Shown here: piece after piece, positions 8,067 to 17,524 of the stretch
How the letters are laid out: each line of letters opens with the position of its first letter
Numbering within the stretch: the stretch's first letter is position 1
Source of the DNA: Rhodospirillaceae bacterium
Lineage (GTDB): Bacteria; Pseudomonadota; Alphaproteobacteria; Rhodospirillales; Rhodospirillaceae
Direction of reading: 5' to 3'
NCBI GenBank assembly: GCA_029243545.1
Contig: JAQWRV010000022.1
Coordinates: 117,161 to 181,160, forward strand
DNA: 64,000 bases
Program-made: the position numbers and the translations under genes
The notes under the pieces: model-generated
What the model was told of the DNA's origin: nothing
What the model saw: the letters and a program-made list of their open reading frames with translations, nothing else
The model's database searches: none

Positions 8067-8876
8067 ATGACAACTGTGACTCTCCCTGGTGGAGAAACCA
8101 TTTGGTACAAGACGACCGGTCAGGGTGCGCCCCTTTTACACATTCACGGTTCCGCGTTTGGACACCGTAATTTCGAAAAAATGACACCTCATATGGCCAG
8201 CGATTTCGAAGTTATTGATTTCGATTTACCGGGCTATGGGGAAAGTATTGGCGCACCGCGAGATGGCGGCATGGAAGGCCTAGCCGAACAGGTGTTCGAG
8301 TTTATAGAAGCGGCTGGATACGAACGTGTTCATATACATGGCACTTCGTTCGGCGCCATGATTGCATTCAACCTCGCCGCCCGGCATGCAACTGTAGTCG
8401 ATAAGCTGGTCTTGAGTTGCTTTCTGGCCCGCTACGACTTAGCGGCGCGCATGATGCGGCAAACGTGGAAACGCGCGGCACGTGATAGCGGCATGGAAGC
8501 CGTAGCAGACCTGACGTCTGTCGCAGGTTTTGCCCGGTCTTTTTACGAACGCCCAGAAGCTGATTCGCAGTTAGAGTCTATGCGTGAGGCTTTTAGTCAT
8601 ACCGAACCAGAAGCATTTATAGCGGGCACGGAAACCATTGAGAAAACCGACCTAAGCGAGCTCTCAACTGAAATTACGGCTCCCGTACTTTTCCTGGCCG
8701 GTGACGAGGACAATATGACGCCGTTCAAGCCGGCCAATAGCGGGGTTGGTATGTTTCAAATACAAGGGGCGTTGCCATCCTGTGAGACGACGATCCTAGA
8801 AGAATGCGGCCACTATCTGGTTATTGAGCAGCCTGAAAGAGCTTCAGCTCTCATTGAGAAATTCCTGAACTCATAG
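8067..8876 (+). CDS. Alpha/beta hydrolase
   Basis: A 269-residue alpha/beta hydrolase with nucleophile elbow HGTSFGA (Ser94), oxyanion HGSAFG near residues 27-32, acid in AGDEDNMTPF and base His in EECGHYLVIEQPE. It is probably the third gene of the unit starting at 5744, and the MFS gene follows after 13 bases. The likely role is cleavage of an ester, lactone or C-C bond in the same degradative route; the substrate is not deducible. Confidence 0.86.
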   Translation: MTTVTLPGGETIWYKTTGQGAPLLHIHGSAFGHRNFEKMTPHMASDFEVIDFDLPGYGESIGAPRDGGMEGLAEQVFEFIEAAGYERVHIHGTSFGAMIAFNLAARHATVVDKLVLSCFLARYDLAARMMRQTWKRAARDSGMEAVADLTSVAGFARSFYERPEADSQLESMREAFSHTEPEAFIAGTETIEKTDLSELSTEITAPVLFLAGDEDNMTPFKPANSGVGMFQIQGALPSCETTILEECGHYLVIEQPERASALIEKFLNS

Positions 8877-8889
8877 GATTGCATCAGAC

Positions 8890-10182
8890 ATGACTGATAC
8901 GACTGCACCTTCTGCACAAACATTTAAAGTGAGCGAAGGCTACCGCAAGTACGTGGTCTTTCTACTTCTCGTCGTCGCCATTTTTAATTACGCAGACCGC
9001 TACATGCTAGGCATTTTACTGCCGGCCATCAAAAGCGATTTGGATTTATCAGACACGCAAATCGGCTTCATTACGGGGGCGGCCTTTACAATTCTCTATG
9101 CGTTTCTTGGCGTGCCCATCGCCAGTTTAGCGGACAGGTTCTCGAGACGAAAAATTATCGCAGTTGCCCTCACCGCGTGGAGCGCCATGACCTGTTTGTG
9201 CGGCCTGGCGCAGAACTTTGTTCAGTTAGCGGTCTTCAGAGTATTGGTCGGCATTGGTGAAGCCGGTTGCACACCACCATCCCATTCCATCATTTCCGAC
9301 TACGTTCCAAGAACCCGGCGCACCTCTGCCTTGGCTATCTTTGGCCTCGGTTCACCGCTTGGCGTAGTGGTTGGATTTCTTGTGGGCGGCTGGCTCGCTG
9401 ATTCCATTGGCTGGCGGCTGACCTTGGTCGCGTTTGGCGCGCCGGGAGTCATCGTTGCGCTAATTGTATACTTTACATTAAAGGATCCACCGCGCGGACA
9501 TGCTGACGGTATAGCAGCATCGCCTGACGCTTCTGGAATGCTCTCAGCCTTCCGCACCCTATGGGCCAAGAAAACGTTCCGGCACATGGTTTTCGGCGGC
9601 AGCATGTATGGCTTAATCATGATCGCCATACTCATTTGGATTCCTTCGTTCTTCGTCCGTACACACGGCCTAGAAGTATCCACCGTGGGAACCTGGCTGG
9701 CGTTTAGCAACGGCATTCCTCACGCGTTTGGAACCTTGGCAGGAGGTTTCTTTGCTGACCGCCTCGCAAGACGAGGTTTGCGTGCACCTATCTATTTATG
9801 TGTGTTCGCTCAGCTCGCAGCGGCGCCCTTCTATGCGCTCGTACTGCTCTCTCCATCGTCCACATCAGCTTTTCTTTGGCTGGTGATTCCGTCCTTTGTT
9901 GGGGTGATGCAGGGACCTGTGCTCTACGCTACTATTCAAGCCATATCCGACGTTCAAAACCGCGCGGTGGCAGCAGCACTGATGATTTTGATCATCAATT
10001 TGATATCTGGGATTATTGGTCCGCAATTGGTTGGGATTGTGAGTGACTTACTGGCTGAGACATTGGGAAACGACTCATTAGGATTGGCGCTACTTGTGGT
10101 GGCTACGGTTTGCAGCTTATGGTCTGCACTTCACTTCTATCTTGCGTCTAAGCACATCGAGAACGACATAGTGGCAACTTAA
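8890..10182 (+). CDS. MFS transporter, Spinster-like
   Basis: A 430-residue 12-helix carrier of the inner membrane, a paralogue of the one at 2685. It shares the early signature FNYADRYMLGILLPAIKSDL and SDTQIGFITGAAFTILYAFL, and the loop motif ASLADRFSRRK. Its stop overlaps the convergent monooxygenase stop by 3-4 bases. It is the last gene of the EthD/PrpD/hydrolase unit and probably imports that pathway's substrate. Confidence 0.88.
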   Translation: MTDTTAPSAQTFKVSEGYRKYVVFLLLVVAIFNYADRYMLGILLPAIKSDLDLSDTQIGFITGAAFTILYAFLGVPIASLADRFSRRKIIAVALTAWSAMTCLCGLAQNFVQLAVFRVLVGIGEAGCTPPSHSIISDYVPRTRRTSALAIFGLGSPLGVVVGFLVGGWLADSIGWRLTLVAFGAPGVIVALIVYFTLKDPPRGHADGIAASPDASGMLSAFRTLWAKKTFRHMVFGGSMYGLIMIAILIWIPSFFVRTHGLEVSTVGTWLAFSNGIPHAFGTLAGGFFADRLARRGLRAPIYLCVFAQLAAAPFYALVLLSPSSTSAFLWLVIPSFVGVMQGPVLYATIQAISDVQNRAVAAALMILIINLISGIIGPQLVGIVSDLLAETLGNDSLGLALLVVATVCSLWSALHFYLASKHIENDIVAT

Positions 10183-11339
10183 ATCGAAACTGTTGCTGCG
10201 TCGTATCCATAAAGAAAATCAAGATTTGAGGCTCGTTGTTCGCTTTTATCACCGGTCAGTCTTTGATAAAGATTCGTTGCTTGCCGTGATTTCTGCACGA
10301 TCAAGCTCGTTCTTTCCCGTCTTTCTTTTTCGTAGTGCGCAAGCGCCGTGTCGATTGAACTATGAGATGTAAGAGACCGGCCCAAGACGACAGCGTCTTC
10401 GATCGCCATCGCTGACCCCTGCGCCATAAAGGGCAGCATGGGGTGAGCCGCATCTCCGAGAAGAGTGACACGGCCTTGCGTCCAGTGATCTAAAGGGTCG
10501 CGATCGAACAATCCCCACTTGTAGCAGTTGCCTTCAGGGGTTGATTTAAGAAGCGTGAGCACGTCTTCGTGCCACCCTTCAAAAGCACTAACGACTTCGT
10601 CCACGTCAGCTGGCCGGTTCCACCCCTCTTCCGTCCATTCTTCCGTCGCAACGATGGCCACATAGTTAATGAACTGGCGGTCTCGAACGCCGTATTGAAT
10701 GATGTGCTTGTGCTCGCCCAACCAAGACACAGAGACTGGTTCGGTTACAGTATCAGGCAGTCCTTGAGCCGGCACCATTCCGCGCCAGGCCATTTGCCCT
10801 GTAAATCGAGGATTTTCATCACCATATAAAGCGCCTCGCACACGGGAATGAATACCGTCACAGCCAATCAACAAAGCGGCCTCAATTGATGCACCACTGG
10901 CAAACCATGCTTTGATTGAGTTTGGTCCTTGCTCGAGACGTTCAAACTCATGATCGACATGTATAGCGCTGGGGTCTTGCGCTAGAACCGCATCTAGCAA
11001 ATTTTTGTGCAAATCTGCGCGGTGTACGTGAAAATAACGAGCGCCATAAGCCGCCTGCATTTTGTCTTTTAACGGTGACCTTAGAACTTCTTCAGCCGTA
11101 TCAAACCGTCGGTAAACTGAGTCCACCGGTTCGACAGCAGAATGGTCCAATGCATTCTCCAGTCCGAGAAAACACAATGCTTTGACCGCGTTGGGCGTAA
11201 GCATGATCCCAGCGCCTATCTCCCCGAGCAACGAAGCACGCTCATAGACTTTCGGCTGAAATCCAAATTTCTGCAACGCCAAAGCAGTTGATAGGCCGCC
11301 AATTCCAGCCCCTATAATGACAATGTTCTGTTCGTCCAT
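10179..11339 (-). CDS. FAD-dependent aromatic monooxygenase (salicylate/3-hydroxybenzoate hydroxylase-like)
   Basis: A 386-residue group A flavoprotein monooxygenase. The Rossmann GAGIGG is at residues 10-15, the DG motif is in LIGCDGIHSRVR, and the second FAD motif GDAAHPMLPFMAQG begins near residue 295. I chose the ATG at 11339 because the dinucleotide fold begins right after it. The frame is open 37 residues further, into the promoter of the divergent gene, with no family similarity. It probably hydroxylates a hydroxybenzoate-like ring with NAD(P)H and O2. It is convergent with the MFS gene and divergent from an alpha/beta hydrolase, next to an enol-lactonase-like gene that also fits ring catabolism. 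Confidence 0.87.
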   Translation of the reverse strand: MDEQNIVIIGAGIGGLSTALALQKFGFQPKVYERASLLGEIGAGIMLTPNAVKALCFLGLENALDHSAVEPVDSVYRRFDTAEEVLRSPLKDKMQAAYGARYFHVHRADLHKNLLDAVLAQDPSAIHVDHEFERLEQGPNSIKAWFASGASIEAALLIGCDGIHSRVRGALYGDENPRFTGQMAWRGMVPAQGLPDTVTEPVSVSWLGEHKHIIQYGVRDRQFINYVAIVATEEWTEEGWNRPADVDEVVSAFEGWHEDVLTLLKSTPEGNCYKWGLFDRDPLDHWTQGRVTLLGDAAHPMLPFMAQGSAMAIEDAVVLGRSLTSHSSIDTALAHYEKERRERTSLIVQKSRQATNLYQRLTGDKSEQRASNLDFLYGYDAATVSI

Positions 11340-11467
11340 GACTTGCTTTGCGGGGCTAGGGAATGAATGGGACGGGCGGTGTTTCAATTTGACTAGAATA
11401 TCTCGCAGTCGCGATTTATTGAGTATGATACAACTCAGTCGCATTTCCAATCCTGTAGGAAAATAGA

Positions 11468-12316
11468 ATGGCGCAGGCGATCGACAGCATGATTCCGGGC
11501 CCAGCCGGACAAATATCCGTAAGAACCAAAGGGCTTGAATCCTATACGAACGATGTCGTGGTTTTGGTACAAGGTGCCAATATTTCCGGCACGGCTGGCT
11601 ACGATCTGACTTTTGAAGGGGGAGAAGATTACTCCTTCATGGACGCCATGGTTGAGCGCGGCTTCGGCGCTGTCACATTTTCTATTCGCGGATACGCTCA
11701 ATCAGAATTAAATGGCGATCCACTGACGGTTCAAACCGAGCAGGCAATTGAAGACTTAGCCGCTGTGATTGACTGGCTCAATGAACAAGGCGTTTCAAAG
11801 CCACACCTTCTTGGATGGTCCTGGGGAGGACGCATCGTCGGACGATACGCGGAACACAACGCGGATAAAGTAAACCGGTTAATCCTGCTTGATCCGGCGC
11901 TTGGTGGGGGCCAACTTATTCTGCCAGCACCGGAAGAAGGTTGGTGGGACAATACCTACGAGTATTTCATGCACCGGCTTGAGGATGAGTTTACGGAGGT
12001 CTCGGCAAAGAAAGCTCTTGCTGCTCTCGTTTCCAAAGAAGAGCCAAAATCACCAAACGGTATACGCCAAGAAAATGCGGTCGGTAGCGTGCCCGTTGAT
12101 CCGACAAAAATTACGAATCCTACCTTGCTAATTTATGGCAGCGCGGCTGGTGGCCAGAATTATATGCAAGGTAGCAGCCCGCGCGGTGATTTTGTTGAAG
12201 CCTTGGATACTGAAGATAAGGCACTGATTATCATTCCTGGCGGTGGCGACTACGCCCATATCCAGAACCCACGGCGCCGGTTCCACAAGGCTATTGCTGA
12301 TTTTTTAACGTTGTAA
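11468..12316 (+). CDS. Alpha/beta hydrolase
   Basis: A 282-residue alpha/beta hydrolase with elbow GWSWGG (Ser118) and RGYAQSE before it. A C-terminal His lies in GGGDYAHIQNPR. It is divergent from the FAD monooxygenase, with about 130 bases between the two chosen starts. A YAEHNADKVNRLILLDPAL segment is typical of the fold. The substrate is unknown. The next gene is convergent 42 bases away. Confidence 0.84.
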   Translation: MAQAIDSMIPGPAGQISVRTKGLESYTNDVVVLVQGANISGTAGYDLTFEGGEDYSFMDAMVERGFGAVTFSIRGYAQSELNGDPLTVQTEQAIEDLAAVIDWLNEQGVSKPHLLGWSWGGRIVGRYAEHNADKVNRLILLDPALGGGQLILPAPEEGWWDNTYEYFMHRLEDEFTEVSAKKALAALVSKEEPKSPNGIRQENAVGSVPVDPTKITNPTLLIYGSAAGGQNYMQGSSPRGDFVEALDTEDKALIIIPGGGDYAHIQNPRRRFHKAIADFLTL

Positions 12317-12358
12317 CTGCGTAGATTCTTCCAGGAAGTAGACCCACACCTCGAAACG

Positions 12359-13153
12359 TCAGGACCGCAAATACTTAGAAACGACCTCATTGAATTTGTT
12401 CGGCTGATTCAGGTTGGAAAGGTGAGCGGCTTCTTCCACCACTACAATTTGCCCATGAGGAATTGCTTCTGCCATAGCAGTCATAACGTCTTGCGGCGCG
12501 GCTAAATCTTCGCTCCCAGCAACACAAAGTGTTGGAGCTAAAATAGCTGAAAGATGGTCCCTGTAATTCAGCGTTGTAAGGGCAGCCGCACAACCGCAAA
12601 ACCCATCAAGACTAGTTGATAGGATCATATCCCTCGCCAATTCAACAACTTCCTTGTTAGCCGCCTCTGCACGGAAAGATTCCGTCAACCACCTCTCGAT
12701 TGTGCCATCGACGAGCGCAGTTAATCCTTTTTGACGTGCGATCTCGACGCGTTGATGCCAGCCGTCCGCATAAGCATCTGGTGCGTCGGCGCGCGCATCA
12801 CAACAGATTAAGCGGCTGACCTTGCCAGGGTAATCGAGGGCAAGGCCAAGCCCCGTCATGCCGCCCAGCGACAGCCCCAAAACGTCTGCCGAATCGATGT
12901 CCAAAGAATCCATCAGTCCGGCAAGATCGCTGACCAACAAGTCGAGTGAATATTCACCGCCAGTGGCTTGGCTATTTCCGTGCCCCCTCGTGTCGTACCG
13001 TAAGACACAGTGAGTCTGTATCAGCGTGGACATTTGCGGGGCCCACATGCGGTGGTCCGATGCGAGTGAATTTGACAACACTAGCCAGGGGTTTTCCGAG
13101 TCTCCATCGATCCAGTAGGCGATTTCGGCACCGTTAATATTCGCCTTTTCCAT
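12359..13153 (-). CDS. 3-oxoadipate enol-lactonase-like alpha/beta hydrolase
   Basis: A 264-residue alpha/beta hydrolase strongly resembling PcaD. It shows LVLSNSLASDHRMWAPQ, LRYDTRGHGNS, and the elbow GLSLGGMTG (Ser95), with Asp in AGSEDLAAP and His in EEAAHLSNLNQP. PcaD opens the enol-lactone of the beta-ketoadipate pathway to 3-oxoadipate. Other pca genes are not nearby, so it may act on a different lactone. It stands alone on the minus strand, near the ring hydroxylase at 10179. Confidence 0.75.
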   Translation of the reverse strand: MEKANINGAEIAYWIDGDSENPWLVLSNSLASDHRMWAPQMSTLIQTHCVLRYDTRGHGNSQATGGEYSLDLLVSDLAGLMDSLDIDSADVLGLSLGGMTGLGLALDYPGKVSRLICCDARADAPDAYADGWHQRVEIARQKGLTALVDGTIERWLTESFRAEAANKEVVELARDMILSTSLDGFCGCAAALTTLNYRDHLSAILAPTLCVAGSEDLAAPQDVMTAMAEAIPHGQIVVVEEAAHLSNLNQPNKFNEVVSKYLRS

Positions 13154-13373
13154 ATTTATTCCAGCACTATGGTGGTTAAAGAATCAGGCGCCGCCGGTGA
13201 ATAAGTATGCATAATGAAAAGGTCGGTATTCATCTTATTCTCCTGGCAAGACTCGAAAGATTCAGGCTATTTTGGTTAGATAAACACGTTTCACTCAGAT
13301 CATCAAAAAGTGACGGAAGTATTGTAAGCGGCCAGAATATAACGCAGCCGTACATAAGTTAGGGGAGAGCACC

Positions 13374-14810
13374 GTGGTCCGGAAAAGCACATCGAAGAAG
13401 CGCGCAGCAAAGAAAAAAAGTCCCGCGAGAAAGGCGGTAAAGAAAACTGCAAAAAAAGCTCTGGCTTCGCGTAAGCCCACCAAAGCAAAGCCAAAAAAGA
13501 GGCCCGCCAAAGAGGCTATTTGGCCAGGACTTGAGGCTGGCGTACCCAAGCCATTGATGCCTTACAGTCCGGCTATCAGAGCCGGTGATTGGGTCTTCAT
13601 CGCTGGTCAAATCGCTAGTGATTTCCAGACTGGCCTTGCACCGGAAGTGCTAGCCGCAAATTCGTACATCGGCAACGAATTGTCGCTGCAATCCAAATTC
13701 GTACTGACAAACCTAGCCAATACCATCAAAGCAAGCGGCTGCGACATTAACCATGACATGGTCCGCATGTGGCAATGGCTCGTCTCAGAGGAACCTTCAG
13801 AAGAGGCTTTTGCCTGGGGCGATAACTGGCCTGCCATTAGCTTGAAGCCTTACCTAAATGTGCGCGATGAAATCGTAAAATCTCCCGCTCCACCGTCTTC
13901 TTATCTCGGCGTTCGAGAACTGCTGTGTTTTGGCACAGCCTTAGAAGTGGACATGATTTGTCTTGATGACGGCAACAAACCTCAGATCATTAAAGCGCCG
14001 AGAGGCGTTTCCACCGCTGGCGGCGGACATGCGGTTGGGATGCGGCGCGGCGATTGGGTTTTCCTCAGCGCTGAAAATGCGGCCGATCTTATGGACGACG
14101 AGTTTGGTCCCACACAATGGCACGACGACCCAGTTGAACGGCAGACCGAACACATCCTCGACAAATTAGAGGTCATTGCCAAAGAGGCTGGCTCATCCCT
14201 CGCCAAGGCCGTGAAAGCAGATGTTTATATCGGGCACCCAGATGACTTCGCCGCCATGGACCGGGTATGGAAGCGCCGCTTCCCGAAAAGCCCGCCAGCA
14301 CGCGTCGTTATTCCCTATATGGGAATGGGCGAACGTGGCAGCCGGGTTGAAGTCGCCCTGACCCTGCTCACCAACAATGCTAAGACCAAGACCAAAACCA
14401 TTAATACATCCAACGCGCCCAAACCGCTCGGTCATGAACCTCAAGCGGTAAAGGCAGGTGATTTACTGTTCTTCAGCACGCAAATGGCTTTCGATTCAAA
14501 TGGTAACCTTCCAGATGGCATGATTCGTCATCCATCCTTCCCGTGGTATGGGTCGCCGGGTCAGGCACAGATGCGCTATATGATGAAAAATATTGGTGCC
14601 ATTTGCGAAGCAGCAGGTACGACGGTTGATAATATTTGCCGACGCGTCTGCTTCCACGACGACTTCCAATGGTTTGCTGAATCCATCGAGGAATGGGCCT
14701 CGTATTTTCCGGATGACAAACCGGCCTCTACGACCATTCGCTTGGGCGGCCCCTTTGTCGTTCCTGGTGCCAATACGCTGCTCGACTTGATCGCGTACGC
14801 GCCGGACTAA
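13374..14810 (+). CDS. Triple RidA/YjgF-domain protein with lysine-rich histone H1-like N-terminal tail
   Basis: A 478-residue protein starting with GTG, 6 bases after a strong AGGGGAG. Residues 1-46 carry 17 Lys and 5 Arg with Ala and Pro, like AlgP or histone H1 tails. Three RidA-fold modules follow. Each opens with a similar strand: YSPAIRAGDWVFIAGQIASD near 63, HAVGMRRGDWVFLSAENAAD near 218 and PQAVKAGDLLFFSTQMAFD near 373. The second ends in GERGSRVEVALTLL, close to the RidA active-site arginine strand. RidA proteins hydrolyse reactive enamine/imine intermediates. The tail might bind nucleic acid or another polyanion; this is inference. It leads a co-directional unit with the dehydrogenase and hydrolase genes downstream. 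Confidence 0.8.
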   Translation: MVRKSTSKKRAAKKKSPARKAVKKTAKKALASRKPTKAKPKKRPAKEAIWPGLEAGVPKPLMPYSPAIRAGDWVFIAGQIASDFQTGLAPEVLAANSYIGNELSLQSKFVLTNLANTIKASGCDINHDMVRMWQWLVSEEPSEEAFAWGDNWPAISLKPYLNVRDEIVKSPAPPSSYLGVRELLCFGTALEVDMICLDDGNKPQIIKAPRGVSTAGGGHAVGMRRGDWVFLSAENAADLMDDEFGPTQWHDDPVERQTEHILDKLEVIAKEAGSSLAKAVKADVYIGHPDDFAAMDRVWKRRFPKSPPARVVIPYMGMGERGSRVEVALTLLTNNAKTKTKTINTSNAPKPLGHEPQAVKAGDLLFFSTQMAFDSNGNLPDGMIRHPSFPWYGSPGQAQMRYMMKNIGAICEAAGTTVDNICRRVCFHDDFQWFAESIEEWASYFPDDKPASTTIRLGGPFVVPGANTLLDLIAYAPD

Positions 14811-14841
14811 TGGTCACTTCAAGAATGCAAGGTCTCGCACT

Positions 14842-15729
14842 TTGAGCGCCGTCGGATTTGTTGGTCTGGGCAAGATGGGTGCTGTTATGGCGCCCCGGTT
14901 CATAGATGCCGGCCACAGCCTGACGGTATGGAACCGCACCAGCGAGAAAACAGCTTCCCTTGTCGCACGCGGCGCGGCCGCAGCCGCCTCTCCCGCTGAC
15001 GTCACACAGGCAAGTGATGTAGTTGTCTCAATTTTGGGCGATGACGCATCCGTAACCGAGGTTTACCTGGGAGAGAGAGGATTACTGTCAGGTGATGCAG
15101 CCGGCACACTGTTTGTTGATATGAGCACGGTGCAACCTCATACATCCAAGAGAATCGCTCAGGAAGCTATCCGAAAAGAAACGTTTTTTGTTGAAGCACC
15201 TGTTTCTGGAACGGTCGGTCCGGCGGCGGACGGCAAGCTGTTTGGTCTCATCGGCGGGGAAGAAGAAGCCGTAGATCGGGCGCAGCCTTTTTTGGACATC
15301 CTCTGCCGCCGCACCATTCATGCGGGACCGGTTGGCCATGGAGCGTTGATGAAACTGGTCGTCAATTTACCACTCGGGGTGTATTGGCAGGCCTTGGCCG
15401 AAGCTGTCGCGCTGGGTGAAGCCGGTGGCCTCGACCGTAAACAGATTCTCGAAACAATTGCAGACAGCTCGGCGGCATTGGCTGTGCTCGGCCTGAAGAC
15501 TCCAGCCATTCTTGGTGAACCGGGCGCCGTGGCCTTTGATGTGGACAGCATGCAGAAAGATATTCTGGCGATGTTAGAGACAGGTAGCGGACTCGGTGTG
15601 CCGTTGCCGGCCGCATCCGCAGCACTTGCCTCTTACTCAGCTGCATCGGCCGGCGGCCTTGGTGAAGAGGATGCCGTTGCTATTGTTCGGTATCATGCGG
15701 ATCAAATGACGCGCAAGGCAGATCAGTAA
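14842..15729 (+). CDS. 3-hydroxyisobutyrate dehydrogenase family NAD(P)-dependent oxidoreductase
   Basis: A 295-residue beta-hydroxyacid dehydrogenase. The Rossmann GFVGLGKMGA begins at residue 5, the substrate motif VEAPVSGTVG is near 118-126, and the catalytic Lys171 is in GHGALMKLVVN. The start is a TTG at 14842, since no ATG fits in frame and the Rossmann strand follows directly. Family members oxidise 3-hydroxyisobutyrate, tartronate semialdehyde or similar C3-C4 acids. It lies between the triple-RidA gene and the CocE-like gene; a paralogue closes the unit at 18227. Confidence 0.88.
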   Translation: MSAVGFVGLGKMGAVMAPRFIDAGHSLTVWNRTSEKTASLVARGAAAAASPADVTQASDVVVSILGDDASVTEVYLGERGLLSGDAAGTLFVDMSTVQPHTSKRIAQEAIRKETFFVEAPVSGTVGPAADGKLFGLIGGEEEAVDRAQPFLDILCRRTIHAGPVGHGALMKLVVNLPLGVYWQALAEAVALGEAGGLDRKQILETIADSSAALAVLGLKTPAILGEPGAVAFDVDSMQKDILAMLETGSGLGVPLPAASAALASYSAASAGGLGEEDAVAIVRYHADQMTRKADQ

Positions 15730-15753
15730 TTCTAAAAGGCGGAAGAACGCGCG

Positions 15754-17502
15754 ATGAGTGAATATAAAAGTGAAGTGCGTGATGGCATGCGCATCGACTG
15801 GGACGTGACGATCACCATGGACGATGGCATTGTTTTGCGTGCCGATGTTTTCCGCCCAACCGAGGACGGGCAATATCCGGTTCTTCTGACCTATGGGCCT
15901 TACGCGAAAGGTCTCTCTTTTCAGGAAGGGTATCCCAGTGCCTGGGACCGAATGGCTGAAAAACATCCTGATGTTACTGCCGGTTCCACCAACAAGTACC
16001 AGAATTGGGAAGTTGTCGATCCTGAGAAGTGGGTCCCTGACGGCTACATATGTGTGCGTGTGGACTCCCGGGGATGTGGCCGGTCACCTGGCTACATACA
16101 ACATTTCTCGCCACGGGAAACCACGGATTTCGAGCAGTGCATTGAGTGGGCGGGAACGCAGGCATGGAGCAACGGTAAGGTCGGCTTAAACGGTGTGTCG
16201 TACTTCGGCATCAATCAGTGGCAAGTGGCATCCCGTCAACCGAAGCATTTAGCGGCCATGTGCATTTGGGAAGGTGCTGCGGACTGGTACCGGGACATGA
16301 CCCACCACGGCGGAATTCTTTCGACGTTCTGGGCCAACTGGTCCGATATGCAGGTTAAGACGGTTCAGTATGGCCTAGGTGAACGTGGCCCTAAGAGCGT
16401 CGTCACCGGTGAATTGGTCTGCGGAGATGAAACCCTTCCTGAAGACGAAATGGCCCAAAATCGATGCGACTTCGGCGAGGAAATACGGTCTCACCCCTTG
16501 GACGACGCCTACCACCGCGAGCGCTCCGCCGATTGGAGCAAGATCACAACGCCAATGCTAACGGCTGCCAACTGGGGCGGACAGGGATTGCATTTGCGCG
16601 GTAATTTTGAAGGCTATGTTCGCGCTGCTTCCAAGAACAAGTGGCTGGAAGCCCATGGTCTAGAGCATTGGACAGAATTCTACACAGCCTATGGCATTGA
16701 ATTACAGAAACAGTTTTTCGGACATTTTCTAAAGGGTGAAAACACGGGCTGGGAAAACCGGCCAAAGGTGCAATTACTTGTTCGCCATCTCGACAAGTTT
16801 GAAAAACGCCTAGAGGACGACTGGCCAATTCCACGGACACAATGGACGAAGTTCCATATGGATCCGGCGAACATGCGCCTAACGGAAGACACGCCAGCAT
16901 CCAGTCAGACTATTTCATTCGACGCGACAGGAGATGGCGTCACGTTTCTCTCAGACCCCCTTCAGATAGAAACTGAAGTGACAGGACCGTCTGCTTCGAA
17001 GATGCGGGTTTCTTCCTCGACATCTGACGCTGACCTCTTTGTTGTGTTTCGGGTGTTCGCCCCAGACGGAGAAGAGGTAACGTTTCAGGGAGCGATTGAT
17101 CCGCACACACCCATTGGTCAAGGCTGGTTACGCGCCTCACATCGCAAACTGGACCCTGAGTTAAGCGAACCTTGGCGGCCTTATCATACCCATGACGAAG
17201 AACAGCCTTTAACACCAGGCGCACTAGTTGACGTGGATGTTGAAATTTGGCCAACCAGCCTGGTCATTCCAGCTGGGTATCGCATTGGATTGACCGTGCG
17301 CGGTAAGGACTATGAGCACGCCCATACATCCGGTGAACGGCTCTCTAATTTCAAGAACGAACTCAAAGGGTGTGGCCCATTTTTGCATAATGATACGCGT
17401 GACCGCCCGTCCGATATTTACGGCGGCGAGACCACGTTACACGTTGGCGGTGACAGCGACGGATACGTGCTCCTGCCTGTCATACCATCTAAAACATCGT
17501 AA
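15754..17502 (+). CDS. CocE/NonD family hydrolase
   Basis: A 582-residue member of the X-Pro dipeptidyl-peptidase/CocE class of serine hydrolases. The N-terminal catalytic fold has DSRGCGRSPG at about 104-113 and the elbow GVSYFG (Ser149). A C-terminal jelly-roll domain begins near residue 390. No signal peptide is seen, so it is probably cytoplasmic. CocE-type enzymes cleave esters or amides and NonD cleaves macrolide esters; the substrate here is unknown. It follows the dehydrogenase by 24 bases and precedes the racemase-like gene by 22. Confidence 0.87.
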   Translation: MSEYKSEVRDGMRIDWDVTITMDDGIVLRADVFRPTEDGQYPVLLTYGPYAKGLSFQEGYPSAWDRMAEKHPDVTAGSTNKYQNWEVVDPEKWVPDGYICVRVDSRGCGRSPGYIQHFSPRETTDFEQCIEWAGTQAWSNGKVGLNGVSYFGINQWQVASRQPKHLAAMCIWEGAADWYRDMTHHGGILSTFWANWSDMQVKTVQYGLGERGPKSVVTGELVCGDETLPEDEMAQNRCDFGEEIRSHPLDDAYHRERSADWSKITTPMLTAANWGGQGLHLRGNFEGYVRAASKNKWLEAHGLEHWTEFYTAYGIELQKQFFGHFLKGENTGWENRPKVQLLVRHLDKFEKRLEDDWPIPRTQWTKFHMDPANMRLTEDTPASSQTISFDATGDGVTFLSDPLQIETEVTGPSASKMRVSSSTSDADLFVVFRVFAPDGEEVTFQGAIDPHTPIGQGWLRASHRKLDPELSEPWRPYHTHDEEQPLTPGALVDVDVEIWPTSLVIPAGYRIGLTVRGKDYEHAHTSGERLSNFKNELKGCGPFLHNDTRDRPSDIYGGETTLHVGGDSDGYVLLPVIPSKTS

Positions 17503-17524
17503 TTGAGATTGGGAAGCATTCTGG

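Noticed and set aside
11340..11450. 37-codon upstream extension of the FAD monooxygenase
   Set aside because: It runs into the divergent promoter and precedes a Rossmann start that fits the family exactly.
12359..13153. pcaD symbol
   Set aside because: The sequence resembles PcaD, but no other beta-ketoadipate gene is beside it.
13295..13610. Several 60-84-residue minus-strand frames rich in Phe, Ala and Leu
   Set aside because: They are the antisense of the lysine-rich RidA tail, which has a strong ribosome site and family domains.
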